Assembly: GCA_030433805.1 (NCBI GenBank)
Contig: JARUXA010000017.1
Location: 1 to 64,000, forward strand
Source of the DNA: Sphingomonas sp. PsM26
GTDB taxonomy: Bacteria > Pseudomonadota > Alphaproteobacteria > Sphingomonadales > Sphingomonadaceae
Length of the DNA: 64,000 nucleotides
Direction of reading: 5' to 3'
Positions 32,092 through 41,744 of the stretch are shown one piece after another. Under the pieces are notes generated by a model. The model ran no database searches. It worked only from the letters and a program-made list of their open reading frames with translations, and was not told the DNA's origin. Each line of letters begins with the position of its first letter. Position 1 is the stretch's first letter. Both the position numbers and the translations under genes were made by a program.

Positions 32092-33315
32092 TCAGTGAAT
32101 TGCCCATTCGACCGCCGCCCAGAGCTTCGACGTGTCGGTGAACAGGCGATCCGCCTGATAGTGCGCATAACGCAGCGACACGCCCGTGGTATGAATCCTG
32201 GCGGTGGCCAGCAGGTCGATCTCGTCGCCATAATGCCGCACGAGCCGGTCGCTCTCGAAGCGGTGATAGACGGCGGATAGTGCCACGTTCGCAAGCGGTC
32301 CCGCCTGTTTCCAGCCATAACCCAGCGAACCGTACAGGTCGCGGATACCGTCGGGCGGCGTGGTGGTGAACTTGTCGGCCCACCCCTGGAACTTGAACAG
32401 CGAGGAGAATGGCGTCTGGACGCTGGTCAACGCGGCGCCGCGGTCGGCCCCGAGGACTTCGTAGCCGACGGTCGCCAGCAACAGCTTGCGCGCAACCGTC
32501 ACCTCGCCGAGGGCATAGCTTGCCGCATAGTCGTTCGGGTTGCGGTGATAGTCGCTCTGGCGCGCGTAGCTCGCGGTGTACCCGAGCTTCCACAGGCCTC
32601 CGATCGGACGCGTGCCGGTGAAGCGCGCGCCGTAGGTCTGGCTCGCCAGCCGGAAGCCCTGCACGGCGACGTCATCCTGATCGACCAGATAGGCGAAGGG
32701 CGCGATCGTGCCGACCGGCGTGGTGTAGACGATCGTCCCGAACCAGTTGCTGCCGCTGATCGCCTGAGGACGCGCGCCGAAACCGTCGATACCGTTGATG
32801 GTACGGTCGCTCCAGGCATAGGCGGCGTCGATCGCCAGCTTGGGCGTCGGGCTCCACGTCATGTGCACGGCGTCGTAAGTTTGCTGGTTCTGGCGGAACG
32901 AGGACGACCCAACGAACCGCTGATCCGCAAACTCGAGCACCTGGCGTCCGACGGTGATGCTCGCCGTCGGTACGGCATATTGCAGTTGCGCGCGGTTGAG
33001 CTCGATGTTCTGCGGATCGGCGATGGTGGGATACCCCGCGCGTGCGTTCAGCCCGTCGTTGTAATTCTGAACGATACCGACCGTTGCCTCGCTCTCGACC
33101 AACCCCGACCAGGGACCGACGCTTGCCTCGACACCGCTGCGCACGCGCAGCGTGACGGCGTCTGCGGTTTTGGGCAGCCCGTCCTGATCGACGTCCTCCC
33201 AGCGCAGCCGTGCATCGATCAGCGGCTTGACCGTGACATCCTGTGCCTTTGCCCCCGACGCGGCGCACAGCGCCACCGTGGCGAGCGCTGCGGCTCGCAT
33301 TTGCTTGATAGTCAT
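32092..33315 (-). CDS. Outer-membrane porin / alginate-export-like barrel
   Basis: The product is 407 residues. A signal peptide (MTIKQMRAAALATVALCAAS, cleavage near GAKA) is followed by a mature chain of amphipathic strands beginning VTVKPLIDARLRWEDVDQDG, with conserved FADQRFVGSSSFRQNQQTYD as in alginate-export (AlgE-like) porins. The C-terminal strand ends WAAVEWAIH. It likely forms an outer-membrane channel for small anionic or sugar substrates. Its start lies 4 bases downstream of the CPA2 antiporter stop on the same strand, so the two are probably one transcript. It converges on the GT2 gene. Confidence 0.75.
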   Translation of the reverse strand: MTIKQMRAAALATVALCAASGAKAQDVTVKPLIDARLRWEDVDQDGLPKTADAVTLRVRSGVEASVGPWSGLVESEATVGIVQNYNDGLNARAGYPTIADPQNIELNRAQLQYAVPTASITVGRQVLEFADQRFVGSSSFRQNQQTYDAVHMTWSPTPKLAIDAAYAWSDRTINGIDGFGARPQAISGSNWFGTIVYTTPVGTIAPFAYLVDQDDVAVQGFRLASQTYGARFTGTRPIGGLWKLGYTASYARQSDYHRNPNDYAASYALGEVTVARKLLLATVGYEVLGADRGAALTSVQTPFSSLFKFQGWADKFTTTPPDGIRDLYGSLGYGWKQAGPLANVALSAVYHRFESDRLVRHYGDEIDLLATARIHTTGVSLRYAHYQADRLFTDTSKLWAAVEWAIH

Positions 33316-33319
33316 TGAA

Positions 33320-34687
33320 TTATTCCGCTGCGACGCGCGCGTCGATCGCGCGCAGTTCGCCGCTTTCGCGCGCTTTCCGGCCATACACCAGCTCAAACAG
33401 CGGCCCCGCCATCATCGTCGTGACAATCGCCATCAACACCAGCATCGAGAACAGCGTCGGCCCGATGATGCCCTTCTGCAACCCGATGTTGATGATGATC
33501 AGCTCCATCAACCCGCGCGAGTTCATCAGCGCACCGATGCCGAGCGCGGTACGATTGTCCTCCCCGGCCAGCCGTGCCGCAAGGTAGCAGGCGCCGCCCT
33601 TGGCAAGGATCGATGCGACCAGCACGCCCAGCGCGATCAGCAGCAGCGACGGCGAGTTGACCATGTCGAGCCGGGTATTGAGCCCCGAATAGGTGAAGAA
33701 CATCGGCAGCAGCAGCACCACCGCGAGCGGCTCGATCTTGCGCTTGATCTCATCGGAGAAAAGCCCGCGCGGCATCACCACACCGAGCAGGAAACCGCCG
33801 AAGATCGCATGGATCCCGACCATGTCCATCAGGAACGCAGAGGTGCAGAACGCGGCGAGCGTGAGGGCAAGGACCGTATAATTCATCTCGCCCTCGCGCT
33901 CTACCCGGCGCGCGAGCGGCGCGAAGAGGCGTGGTCCGAAGATCAGCACGATGACCGCCCACAACAGTCCGCCGCCGATCGCAAGGATCGCGACGCCCGC
34001 CCCGCCCCCGAACGCGGCAAGCACGATCGCCAGCACGCACCACGAACACACGTCGTCGAACGCGCCTGCGGTCAGCGAAAGGGTGCCGAGCGAACTGTCG
34101 GCAAGCCCGCGCTCGTTGATGATCCGCGCCAGCATCGGAAAGGCGGTCAGCGCGATGCACGCGCCTATGAACAGTGTCGCGTTGATCGTCGATATGCCCG
34201 GCGCGAACAGCCCGGGAACGGTCAGCAGGAACGGCGTGATCAGGATTGCCACCGCGAATGGCGCAGCGATCCCGGCGAACGAGACGCCTGCGGCACTCCG
34301 CGCCTTGGCCTTGAAATGGTCGATCCGCAGGGTCGTTCCGACAAGGAACATGTACAGCCCGACGCCAAGCTGCGCGCCGGCATAGAGCACGTTGCGCGTC
34401 TCCTTGGCGAAGATCGCCCCCTGCAGATCAGGCCATAGCATCCCGAGCAACGATGGCCCGAGCACGACGCCCGCGATCATCTCGCCGACCACCTGCGGTT
34501 GGCCGAGAAACTTCTGGCCCAGCCACCCGACGACGCGACACGCGATCAGGATGATCGCAAGCTGGAGGAAGAAATGGATCGAGAAGTCGCCCGGCGCGTA
34601 GCTTTTCGTCACGGCGACCGCGGCTGGCCCGTGCGGTGACAATACACCGCCAAGCGTAGACCAGAAGCTGTCCAATATCCCTGTCAT
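33320..34687 (-). CDS. CPA2-family cation:proton antiporter (KefB-type)
   Basis: The product is 455 residues with about twelve hydrophobic helices. The family signature GQPQVVGEMIAGVVLGPSLLG is near residue 60, the cation-site region GAFDDVCSWCVLA contains the paired Asp, and GALMNSRGLMELI is in the last third. There is no C-terminal TrkA-N domain, unlike KefB/KefC. The ATG at 34687 follows a GGGGGG ribosome site; a longer frame to 34846 is not supported. It is followed by the porin gene after 4 bases. The substrate ion is unknown. Confidence 0.85.
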   Translation of the reverse strand: MTGILDSFWSTLGGVLSPHGPAAVAVTKSYAPGDFSIHFFLQLAIILIACRVVGWLGQKFLGQPQVVGEMIAGVVLGPSLLGMLWPDLQGAIFAKETRNVLYAGAQLGVGLYMFLVGTTLRIDHFKAKARSAAGVSFAGIAAPFAVAILITPFLLTVPGLFAPGISTINATLFIGACIALTAFPMLARIINERGLADSSLGTLSLTAGAFDDVCSWCVLAIVLAAFGGGAGVAILAIGGGLLWAVIVLIFGPRLFAPLARRVEREGEMNYTVLALTLAAFCTSAFLMDMVGIHAIFGGFLLGVVMPRGLFSDEIKRKIEPLAVVLLLPMFFTYSGLNTRLDMVNSPSLLLIALGVLVASILAKGGACYLAARLAGEDNRTALGIGALMNSRGLMELIIINIGLQKGIIGPTLFSMLVLMAIVTTMMAGPLFELVYGRKARESGELRAIDARVAAE

Positions 34688-34899
34688 ACATCCCCCCGGA
34701 TCGGCGCGGCCTTGGTTCGGCGTCACGCTCGAAGACGTTGACCAACGGCAAATCCGGGACCCCGCGCAATCGCAAATTGCGGGTAGCCGATCGATTTCGG
34801 GGGTCTTCACCCAATCTGTTGCAGCCGTGCCACGTTGTAGTAACATGCCTACAGTCGAGCCTGCGAAACGTAGGTTTGTAGAGCAGTGGGAACGCTACC

Positions 34900-35142
34900 G
34901 TGAAGGTCATGACCAGCAGGGAATTCAATCAGGATGTGAGCATGGCGAAGCGCGCCGCGCGACTCGCGCCGGTGTGGATCACCGACCGCGGCACGCCGAC
35001 TCACGTGCTGCTGAGCATCGACGCGTTCCAGCGCCTGTCGGGTGCGCGCGAGACGATCGTCGACCTGCTGGCCATGCGCGAGGATGATACCGCGCCGCTC
35101 GACCTGTCGGCGGACGGTGCTGCATGGACCGGTCCGCGCTGA
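34900..35142 (+). CDS. Phd/YefM-family antitoxin
   Basis: The product is 80 residues. The GTG start gives MKVMTSREFNQDVSMAKRAA, a standard Phd N-terminus that binds the operator; ATG 34909 is an alternative. The C-terminal tail (acidic, then TGPR) should wrap the toxin. It overlaps the PIN toxin gene by one base (TGATG), the normal arrangement with autorepression by the antitoxin-toxin complex. Confidence 0.88.
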   Translation: MKVMTSREFNQDVSMAKRAARLAPVWITDRGTPTHVLLSIDAFQRLSGARETIVDLLAMREDDTAPLDLSADGAAWTGPR

Positions 35143-35624
35143 TGTTCCTGCTCGATACCGATGTGGTGGCCGAACTCCGACGGGGGACACAGGCCGACGC
35201 GGCGGTGGCCGCATGGGCCGGCACGCACGCGCCCGAGCAGCTTTTCCTTTCGGCCGTGTCGTTGATCGATCTCGAGAATGCCGCCTTACGCCGGGCGCCG
35301 CGCGAGAAGGCTCAGACCGCGCGGTTGCAACGCTGGATTGACGAACAGGTGCTGACCGCCTTTGCAGGGCGCATCGTCCCGCTCGATGCGGCGATCATCG
35401 CCCGCAGGCGTGCGGTGGCGGTGTCCGATCCACGCGACGCGCTCGTCGCCGCCACCGCGCTCGACCGCGGCATGACGCTTGCCACGCGTCGTACTGCGGC
35501 GTTCAAATCCCCGAAGCTCAAGCTGCTCGACCCGTGGCAGTGGACCGCGGAGGACGATCTCGACTGGCGTCGCGCCAGCCGAACCGAGCCGCACTGGCTC
35601 AAGACGCTGTTCGTGCGCGCCTGA
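35142..35624 (+). CDS. vapC: PIN-domain ribonuclease toxin (VapC/FitB-like)
   Basis: The product is 160 residues. It starts MFLLDTDVVAELRRG with the first metal-binding Asp. The middle acidic position is in SLIDLENAAL (Glu), and the C-terminal acidic pair is in SDPRDALVAATALDRGM followed by LATRR. All catalytic acids are kept, so an active RNase is expected. About 25 residues after the PIN core (WTAEDDLDWRRA...) are extra compared with short VapC proteins. An in-frame ATG at 35124 would add six residues. Confidence 0.88.
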   Translation: MFLLDTDVVAELRRGTQADAAVAAWAGTHAPEQLFLSAVSLIDLENAALRRAPREKAQTARLQRWIDEQVLTAFAGRIVPLDAAIIARRRAVAVSDPRDALVAATALDRGMTLATRRTAAFKSPKLKLLDPWQWTAEDDLDWRRASRTEPHWLKTLFVRA

Positions 35625-35642
35625 CGTGGCTAGGATCGCATC

Positions 35643-37196
35643 ATGACGGCCACGCGGAGGATCTTGATCGTTGGTGGCGGGACCGCCGGCTGGCTGGCGG
35701 CGGCCTACCTTGCCAAGGCGCTTGCCTGTTCTCCCGCGGGCGCGGCGCAGATCACCTTGCTCGAATCACCCGAGGTCGGGATCGTCGGCGTCGGGGAAGG
35801 CACCTTCCCCACGATCCGCGCGACGCTCAAATTCCTCGGCATCGACGAAGGCGAGTTTTTGCGCGAGACGTCGGCGACGTTCAAGCAGGGCATCCGGTTC
35901 GTCGACTGGCTGCACGCGCCCGACGGCGACACGCGGCACGAATATCTTCATCCGTTCGAGGCCCCCACCCATAGCGATCTCGGCAGCCTCGCGCCCTATT
36001 GGCTCGCACGGGATCCCCGCACGCGCGATACGTTCGCCGAAGCCGTCACGATCCAGAGCCGCGTCGGTGCCGCCGGGCGCGGTCCCAAGGCCTCGCGGGA
36101 CGATCCGTTCGATGGACCGCTGGCCTATGCCTATCATTTCGATGCGGTGAAATTCGCGGCTTTGCTGGCGCGCCACGCGACCGCAGGGGGCGTGACGCAC
36201 GTCAGTGATCTGGTCACACGTGTCGATGTCGGCCCCGACGGGCGCATTGCGGGGGTGGCGACGCGCGATCACGGTGTGCTCGACGCCGACCTGTTCATCG
36301 ACTGCAGCGGGTTCCGTGCCGAACTGATCGGCGGGGCGCTCGGTGAGCCGCTCAGGTCGGTCCGCGCGCACCTGTTCACCGATCGCGCGATCACCGCCAA
36401 GCTGCCCTATGATCGGGCACGGTCCCCGCTCCCGAGTTTCACCGGTGCTACGGCACATGAGGCGGGGTGGTTCTGGGACATCGGGCTCGCCCACGCGCAC
36501 GGCGTCGGCTGCGTCTATTCCAGCGCGCATATCGACGATGCACGTGCCGCGGAGATCCTTCACGCGTACCTCGGCATGGAGCCGGGAAGTGTGCCGACGC
36601 GGATGCTCGAGTTCGAGCCCGGCTATCGCGAACGGCAGTGGATCGGCAATTGCGTTGCGGTGGGTCTGGCGGGCGGTTTCCTCGAACCGCTCGAGGCCAC
36701 CGGGATCGTGATGATCGAGGCGGCGGTGGCGATGATCGCCGAGATGCTGCCGCACGGCGGGCCGATCGACGCCCCTGCTGCGCGCTTCAACGCATTGATG
36801 CGCGCGCGCTACGACAATGTCGTGACCTTCCTGAAGCTGCATTATTGTCTCAGCCGCCGCCGCGAACCGTTCTGGCGCGACAATGCCGATCGCGCGAGTT
36901 GGCCCGTCCGGCTGGGGGAGTTGATCGACCAGTGGCGCTATCGTGCGCCGGGACGGTTCGACCTTACGCTCGACACCGAGACCTTCGCCTATTTCAACTA
37001 TCAATACGTCCTTTACGGCATGAACGAGGATGCCGCCTTGCCGTCCGGCCTCAACCGGCTGGCGAACACGGAAATCGCGGACCGACAGTTCGCGCGGATC
37101 CGGTCGCTCGGTGATCGGGCGAAACACGAACTGCTGCCCAATCGCGAATTGCTCGAAACGATCGGCGGCCAGGAAGCGCGCGCGCGACGGGGCTGA
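35643..37196 (+). CDS. Tryptophan-halogenase-family flavoprotein
   Basis: The product is 517 residues. It has the FAD-binding motif VGGGTAGWLAAAYLAKA at residues 10-26 and GVGEGTFPT. Lys81 (in TFKQGIRFVDW) corresponds to the Lys that carries the chloramine/hypohalite in Trp halogenases. The WxWxIP signature is present as GWFWDIG, with the Pro replaced. Sphingomonads carry many such proteins near TonB receptors, and most have unknown substrates. There is no adjacent receptor or SapC-like gene here. An AGGAT ribosome site precedes the ATG. It follows the toxin gene by 18 bases. Confidence 0.85.
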   Translation: MTATRRILIVGGGTAGWLAAAYLAKALACSPAGAAQITLLESPEVGIVGVGEGTFPTIRATLKFLGIDEGEFLRETSATFKQGIRFVDWLHAPDGDTRHEYLHPFEAPTHSDLGSLAPYWLARDPRTRDTFAEAVTIQSRVGAAGRGPKASRDDPFDGPLAYAYHFDAVKFAALLARHATAGGVTHVSDLVTRVDVGPDGRIAGVATRDHGVLDADLFIDCSGFRAELIGGALGEPLRSVRAHLFTDRAITAKLPYDRARSPLPSFTGATAHEAGWFWDIGLAHAHGVGCVYSSAHIDDARAAEILHAYLGMEPGSVPTRMLEFEPGYRERQWIGNCVAVGLAGGFLEPLEATGIVMIEAAVAMIAEMLPHGGPIDAPAARFNALMRARYDNVVTFLKLHYCLSRRREPFWRDNADRASWPVRLGELIDQWRYRAPGRFDLTLDTETFAYFNYQYVLYGMNEDAALPSGLNRLANTEIADRQFARIRSLGDRAKHELLPNRELLETIGGQEARARRG

Positions 37197-37218
37197 ACGG
37201 GGTGGCCGATGACCCGGC

Positions 37219-38721
37219 TCATCGCGCCGGGGCGTAGCCGATCTTGGCGTTAGCCCATGTGATGAAATGGCGCATGTTGGGCGCATCGGTGTGCCCGCCG
37301 TCATGCTGGCGCCAGGCCAGTTCTCCATCGAGCAGGTCGGTGCCCTGCGGCGGCATCTGCGCCGTACGGTAATCGTCGCCCCGCCCCAGATCACGCTTTC
37401 CGAGCAGCGTCCACGCACGTCCGGCGGCGACCGTTGCCATGTAGCTGCCCTGCTGGTCGAGCCAATTGGCGTCGCCCTGTTCGGGTACGCCGTAGCTGAC
37501 GAAGGCAAGCCGCGGGGCCACCAGCGCGAGCAGTTGATGCGAATCCACCGGCAGATCCCCCGCCGTCCGCCGCCCGAGCCGACCGTTCTCAGTCCCGTAT
37601 TTCAGGAAGTTGCCCGCCATCCAGTGATACTCCCCGGCGCTCGTGAGGTTTTCGACCTGTTCGCCGAAGTTGCGCCGGTGCGGCTTGACCCCGCCCTCCC
37701 CCGATGAGCCGATCAGCACCATCGCGAACCGCTCGTCGAACGCCGCGGTGACCAACGCTGCCTTACCCCAGCGCGATACTCCTTCGATGCCGACGTGCCC
37801 GGCGTCGACTTCGGGACGCTTGACGAGATAATCGAGCAAGCGGCTTGCCCCCCAGCCCCATGCCCGCAACGCGCCCCATTGTTCGGGCGTGCGCGGCGCA
37901 CCGGTGTTGACGAGACCGATGATCCCCTCGCGCAGCCCCGCGCCGGTGTCGGTCTGGATGGTGGCGGTATCGAGCAAGGCGACGCCCCAGCCGGCGGCTA
38001 TCAGCTGGGTGATGCGGTCGTCGGTCGGGGGTGGCGCGAAGAACCCGCCGGGTTTGACGAGTTCAAACCCGGGATGCTTCGCGAAGATCGTTAAAAATGA
38101 CGGGTCGCGCGCAACCAGCGTCGCCTTCATTGCGGCGTCGAGCCGAGCGGCTTCGGCGGCGTCGGGTTGGCTAGGAGACGGATAGCGCGCAGGCCCGAAC
38201 ATCACGAGCAGTGGAACTGCACCCTTGGCATTGGCAGGCAGCACCAACGTCGCACGGATGTCGACCGCGTGCCCCGGTGTGGCACGGCTATCGACATGGC
38301 CGACGAGTTGTTGCGCCAATACCGGCCGGCCACCGAAATACTCGCGATCGACCGTGTCGATCCGCCACGTCACGCCGGGCACGTTCGCGGGAATACGTCC
38401 GTAGACTTCGCGCGCGAATAGCTCGATCAGCTCCGAGCGGCGCGCCTGCCGCCACATTGCGGCGGTCTTGACCGGTCGACCGTCCACCATCGTCAGCAGA
38501 TCCGGCCAGAGCGGGTACGGGTTGGCTTTTGCCTGATCGTCATTGGCGGCATCCGGCGCGGTCGGATCACCGTTTGCACCGGGCCGGAGCTTGGTGATGC
38601 CAAGCTGGCGCATCATGTCGGCATGGTCCTGTTCGGTCGTCCACGGTCCCGCCGCAACCGAAGCCGAAGCGCAGGCAAGCAACGCCGCAGCCAATATCCC
38701 CGCTATCCTCTTGCCCGACAT
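37219..38721 (-). CDS. CE15 glucuronoyl (methyl)esterase
   Basis: The product is 500 residues with a signal peptide (MSGKRIAGILAAALLACASA). The alpha/beta-hydrolase nucleophile lies in GIEGVSRWGKAALV, matching the CE15 motif G-x-S-R-x-G-K. The catalytic His is probably in RQHDGGHTDAPN. These enzymes cut the ester between lignin alcohols and glucuronic acid on xylan. It fits with the xylan-type GH43/MFS/TonB locus at 43-51.7 kb although it is not in that cluster. A GGGGGGA ribosome site precedes the ATG. Confidence 0.82.
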   Translation of the reverse strand: MSGKRIAGILAAALLACASASVAAGPWTTEQDHADMMRQLGITKLRPGANGDPTAPDAANDDQAKANPYPLWPDLLTMVDGRPVKTAAMWRQARRSELIELFAREVYGRIPANVPGVTWRIDTVDREYFGGRPVLAQQLVGHVDSRATPGHAVDIRATLVLPANAKGAVPLLVMFGPARYPSPSQPDAAEAARLDAAMKATLVARDPSFLTIFAKHPGFELVKPGGFFAPPPTDDRITQLIAAGWGVALLDTATIQTDTGAGLREGIIGLVNTGAPRTPEQWGALRAWGWGASRLLDYLVKRPEVDAGHVGIEGVSRWGKAALVTAAFDERFAMVLIGSSGEGGVKPHRRNFGEQVENLTSAGEYHWMAGNFLKYGTENGRLGRRTAGDLPVDSHQLLALVAPRLAFVSYGVPEQGDANWLDQQGSYMATVAAGRAWTLLGKRDLGRGDDYRTAQMPPQGTDLLDGELAWRQHDGGHTDAPNMRHFITWANAKIGYAPAR

Positions 38722-38852
38722 CGTTCCCCCCCGATCGCGCCGCCGCTCGCCCGTTGGCGATGCGACGCGGTCAGCATCGGGCAGTTGGACGCGACCGGCA
38801 AGCCCCGCCGACGTTCGGTCGCGTCAGAGGCCGAGACACGACCGAATGGCGA

Positions 38853-40556
38853 CTAGAGCGCGAGGTCCGGGTGCCGGTCGACCTTGACCCGCGTGGCCGC
38901 GGGCCGCGGAACGGTCGGGACGGTGACCGCAGGCGGGGCGATCGCGAGTTGCAGGGTGTTGGCGGTCGATTCCCATTGCTGCGCCAACCGGTCGGTCTGG
39001 TCGTTGAGCGCGATACCGTAGCTCGGCACGATGTCGCGGATCTTCGCCTGCCATTCCGGCGTGGCGAGCTTGGCCGGGAAGACCTTCTTCAGCAGGTCGA
39101 GCATGATCGACGGCGCGGTCGATGCGCCGGGCGATGCACCCAGCAACGCCGCGATCGAGCCGTCCTTCGAGGAAACGATTTCAGTCCCGAGCTTCAGCAC
39201 GCCGCCCTTCTTGGGATCGCGCTTGATGATCTGGACGCGTTGCCCCGCCTGCCACAGACGCCAATCGCCGTCCTTTGCGGTGGGCAAATATTCGCGCAGC
39301 GCGTTCATCCGGTCTTCCTGCGACATGATCAGCTGGCCAGCGAGATATTCAACCAGGTCGAAATCATCCCAGCCGACGGCAACCATCGGCCGGAAATTGT
39401 CGAGGGTCACCGACGCGGGCAGATCGAAATACGAGCCTTGCTTGAGGAACTTGGTCGAGAAGGTCGCGAACGGGCCGAACAGCAGCGCCTGCTTGCCATC
39501 GAGATAGCGCGTATCAAGATGCGGGACCGACATCGGGGGCGATCCGACCGCTGCCTTGCCGTACACCTTGGCAAGATGCCGGTGCGCAACCGCGGGGGTC
39601 TCGGTGACCAGGAACGATCCGCCCACTGGGAAGCCGGCATAGTCGTCGCCCTCGGGAATGCCCGACTTCTGCAGGATCGGCAGCGCGCCGCCCCCGGCAC
39701 CCGCAAAGACGAAGCGCGCGTTGATGATGCGCTTGTCATCGGTCTTCCGGTTGCGCGCGGTGACCCGCCAGCTCTTGTCGGCATTGCGTTCGAGCGACCG
39801 GACTTCGTGCCCGGTGGTCAGCGTAACCCCCGGCTGCCCGCGCAGCGCGGTAATATACTGCCGCGTCACTTCGCCCCAGTCGCAATCCGTCCCCAGCGGC
39901 GAGCGCGTGGCGGCAAGCTTCATCGCCGGGCGCCCCTGCATCATCAGCGGCACCCATTTCGTGATCTGCGCGGGATCGGTCGAGAATTCCATGCCCGAGA
40001 ACAGCGGGCTCGCCTGCAGTGCGGCGTGCCGCTTGCGCAGGAAGGCGACGTTGGCGTCGCCCCACACCAGGTTCATGTGCGGGGTCGAGTTGATGAACGA
40101 CCGCGGGTTTTTGAGAACACCGGCCTCGACCTGATGGCTGAGGAACTGACGGGTGACCTGGAACTGCTCGTTGATCTCGATCGCCTTCGCGATCTCGACC
40201 TTACCATCGGCGGCGTTCACAGGGGTATAATTGAGCTCGCACAGCGCGGAATGCCCCGTGCCTGCGTTGTTCCAGCCGTTCGAGCTCTCATCCGCGACCT
40301 GATCCAGCCGCTCGACGATCTCGATCGTCCAGCTCGGCTCCAACTGGCGCAGCAATACCCCGAGCGTCGCGCTCATGATCCCGCCGCCGATCAGCAGCAC
40401 GTCGACGGTGCGTTCGGCGGGGGCACCAGCCACATCGACCGGGAGCATCGCCGCACTGCCCGCGACCAGTGCCGAGCCGATCACGCCGCGTCGGGTAACG
40501 CCGGATTTTGCTGCGTCGGTAAGATTGTCGTCGTTTGGGCCGTTCCGGAGCGCCAT
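38853..40556 (-). CDS. mqo: Malate:quinone oxidoreductase
   Basis: The product is 567 residues. It oxidises malate to oxaloacetate and passes electrons to quinone at the inner membrane. Seen: a twin-arginine-like N-terminus (TRRGVIGSALVAGSAAM), FAD motif VLLIGGGIMSATLGVLLRQL, and the hallmark WNNAGTGHSALCELNYTP. The C-terminus has an additional proline-rich tail (PAVTVPTVPRPAA). ATG 40556 has AAGGAT about 10 bases upstream; the in-frame TTG at 40574 is unlikely. An exported, Tat-type Mqo is less usual and merits noting. No partner genes are adjacent. Confidence 0.92.
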   Translation of the reverse strand: MALRNGPNDDNLTDAAKSGVTRRGVIGSALVAGSAAMLPVDVAGAPAERTVDVLLIGGGIMSATLGVLLRQLEPSWTIEIVERLDQVADESSNGWNNAGTGHSALCELNYTPVNAADGKVEIAKAIEINEQFQVTRQFLSHQVEAGVLKNPRSFINSTPHMNLVWGDANVAFLRKRHAALQASPLFSGMEFSTDPAQITKWVPLMMQGRPAMKLAATRSPLGTDCDWGEVTRQYITALRGQPGVTLTTGHEVRSLERNADKSWRVTARNRKTDDKRIINARFVFAGAGGGALPILQKSGIPEGDDYAGFPVGGSFLVTETPAVAHRHLAKVYGKAAVGSPPMSVPHLDTRYLDGKQALLFGPFATFSTKFLKQGSYFDLPASVTLDNFRPMVAVGWDDFDLVEYLAGQLIMSQEDRMNALREYLPTAKDGDWRLWQAGQRVQIIKRDPKKGGVLKLGTEIVSSKDGSIAALLGASPGASTAPSIMLDLLKKVFPAKLATPEWQAKIRDIVPSYGIALNDQTDRLAQQWESTANTLQLAIAPPAVTVPTVPRPAATRVKVDRHPDLAL

Positions 40557-40881
40557 GCTGTCGCCATCCTTCAAATCTTTGCATGCCGCATCGATGAAAA
40601 GCGATGGGCGCGCGGTTACACGCCGGTTTCAGAGGACGGCGCCACACTGACGCGCTCGACGGTCCGGAACCGTCGACGGCCACCGGGCCACGCACGAACG
40701 CGTGTCGAAAGACCTCTCCCAAAGCTATGGTTTTTCGACCAACTTCATTCGTAACGCGTGGCCGGCTTCAGCCCTTAAATGGGGCGTTTGGACGCTCGGC
40801 GCAAGCAAACCCTGCCCGATGGCCAGAAAAGGTCGGTCCGGATTGGCAATTTCGCGCCGCGTTCGGCGCGCTTCGCAAACG
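40557..40881. other. Intergenic region, nothing recognised
   Basis: The 325 bases between Mqo and the dienelactone-hydrolase gene contain no frame with a supported start. They should hold the Mqo promoter on the minus strand, but no clear -35/-10 pair was found. Confidence 0.35.
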
Positions 40882-41628
40882 CTATCCCCGCAAGGTGCGA
40901 CGGTAGAAGTCCAGCGTCAGTGCTATCGATTGCAGGAACAACGCCGGATCGTAGCGCGGCCCCTCGTCCCGCAGGAACGCGTGTTGCGCGTTCAACTCAT
41001 GCCATTCGTACGGCACGGCGGCGGCTTCGAGACCCGCCCTGATTGTTTCCCGCCCCGCGAACGGCACATGCGGGTCCTGCCGTCCCCACACGAACATCAT
41101 TTCGGCTTTGAGGTCGCCGATGCGTGCCAGACTGTCGTCCGACTTGCCATCGCCGAGCGTGCCGGAATGAATGTCGGTCGGATAGAAGCAGGCGGCTGCC
41201 GCGACGCGTGGGTCGAATGCCGCACGATAGGCCAGATGGCCACCGAGACACACGCCGAACGTCGCGAGCTTGCCATCGCAAGCCGGGTGTGCGGCGAGTG
41301 CGGTCAGCGCTGCTTCGGCGTCCGCATCGAATGCCGACACGGGCTTGGTGATCTTGAGCGCATTACCGCGATCGGTGCCGGCCGGGTCGTACGCCAGCAC
41401 GGTGCCCGCCGGTTCGTATTCGTGATACACCTCGGGAACCGCGACCACATAGCCATTGCCCGCGATCATCGTCGCCAGCCTGCGGATCGGCGCGGTTACC
41501 TGATAAATCTCTGAAAACAGCAGCACGCCGGGAAAGCGGCCCTCGACGGCGGGACGAAAGACATGTGCCCGCATGGCGCCCGATCCGGGCACGTCGACAG
41601 TCGGCGTTTCGTCCGTGTGCACGATCAT
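40882..41628 (-). CDS. Dienelactone-hydrolase-family protein
   Basis: The product is 248 residues of alpha/beta-hydrolase fold. The nucleophile is Cys in ATFGVCLGGHLAYRAA (G-x-C-x-G-G), the Asp is in WGRQDPHVP, and the His is in LNAQHAFLRDEGPRYD. This triad is typical of dienelactone hydrolases; the true substrate is unknown. AAGGGT precedes the ATG at 41628. No chlorocatechol or related catabolic gene is nearby, so a housekeeping detoxification role is more likely. Confidence 0.85.
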   Translation of the reverse strand: MIVHTDETPTVDVPGSGAMRAHVFRPAVEGRFPGVLLFSEIYQVTAPIRRLATMIAGNGYVVAVPEVYHEYEPAGTVLAYDPAGTDRGNALKITKPVSAFDADAEAALTALAAHPACDGKLATFGVCLGGHLAYRAAFDPRVAAAACFYPTDIHSGTLGDGKSDDSLARIGDLKAEMMFVWGRQDPHVPFAGRETIRAGLEAAAVPYEWHELNAQHAFLRDEGPRYDPALFLQSIALTLDFYRRTLRG

Positions 41629-41708
41629 CGGCGACCCTTTCGTGGGGAAAGTGATGCCGTCGCCCTGTCTGGGCGATGGCATCACCGCCAATGCAGCAAA
41701 CGCTGCGA

Positions 41709-41737
41709 TGGTGCGAGCCCGGATCGGGCTCGCACCA
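41709..41737 (-). terminator. Terminator-like hairpin after DUF3597 gene
   Basis: A 13-bp perfect stem (TGGTGCGAGCCCG / CGGGCTCGCACCA) with the 3-base loop GAT begins 8 bases past the DUF3597 stop. There is no T-run, so it may stall or protect the 3' end and not act as a full intrinsic terminator. Confidence 0.5.
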
Positions 41738-41744
41738 AATCGTA

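Noticed and set aside
38754..40754. 666-residue open frame on the plus strand opposite mqo
   Set aside because: Arginine-rich with no family motif, while the minus strand encodes a clear malate:quinone oxidoreductase.
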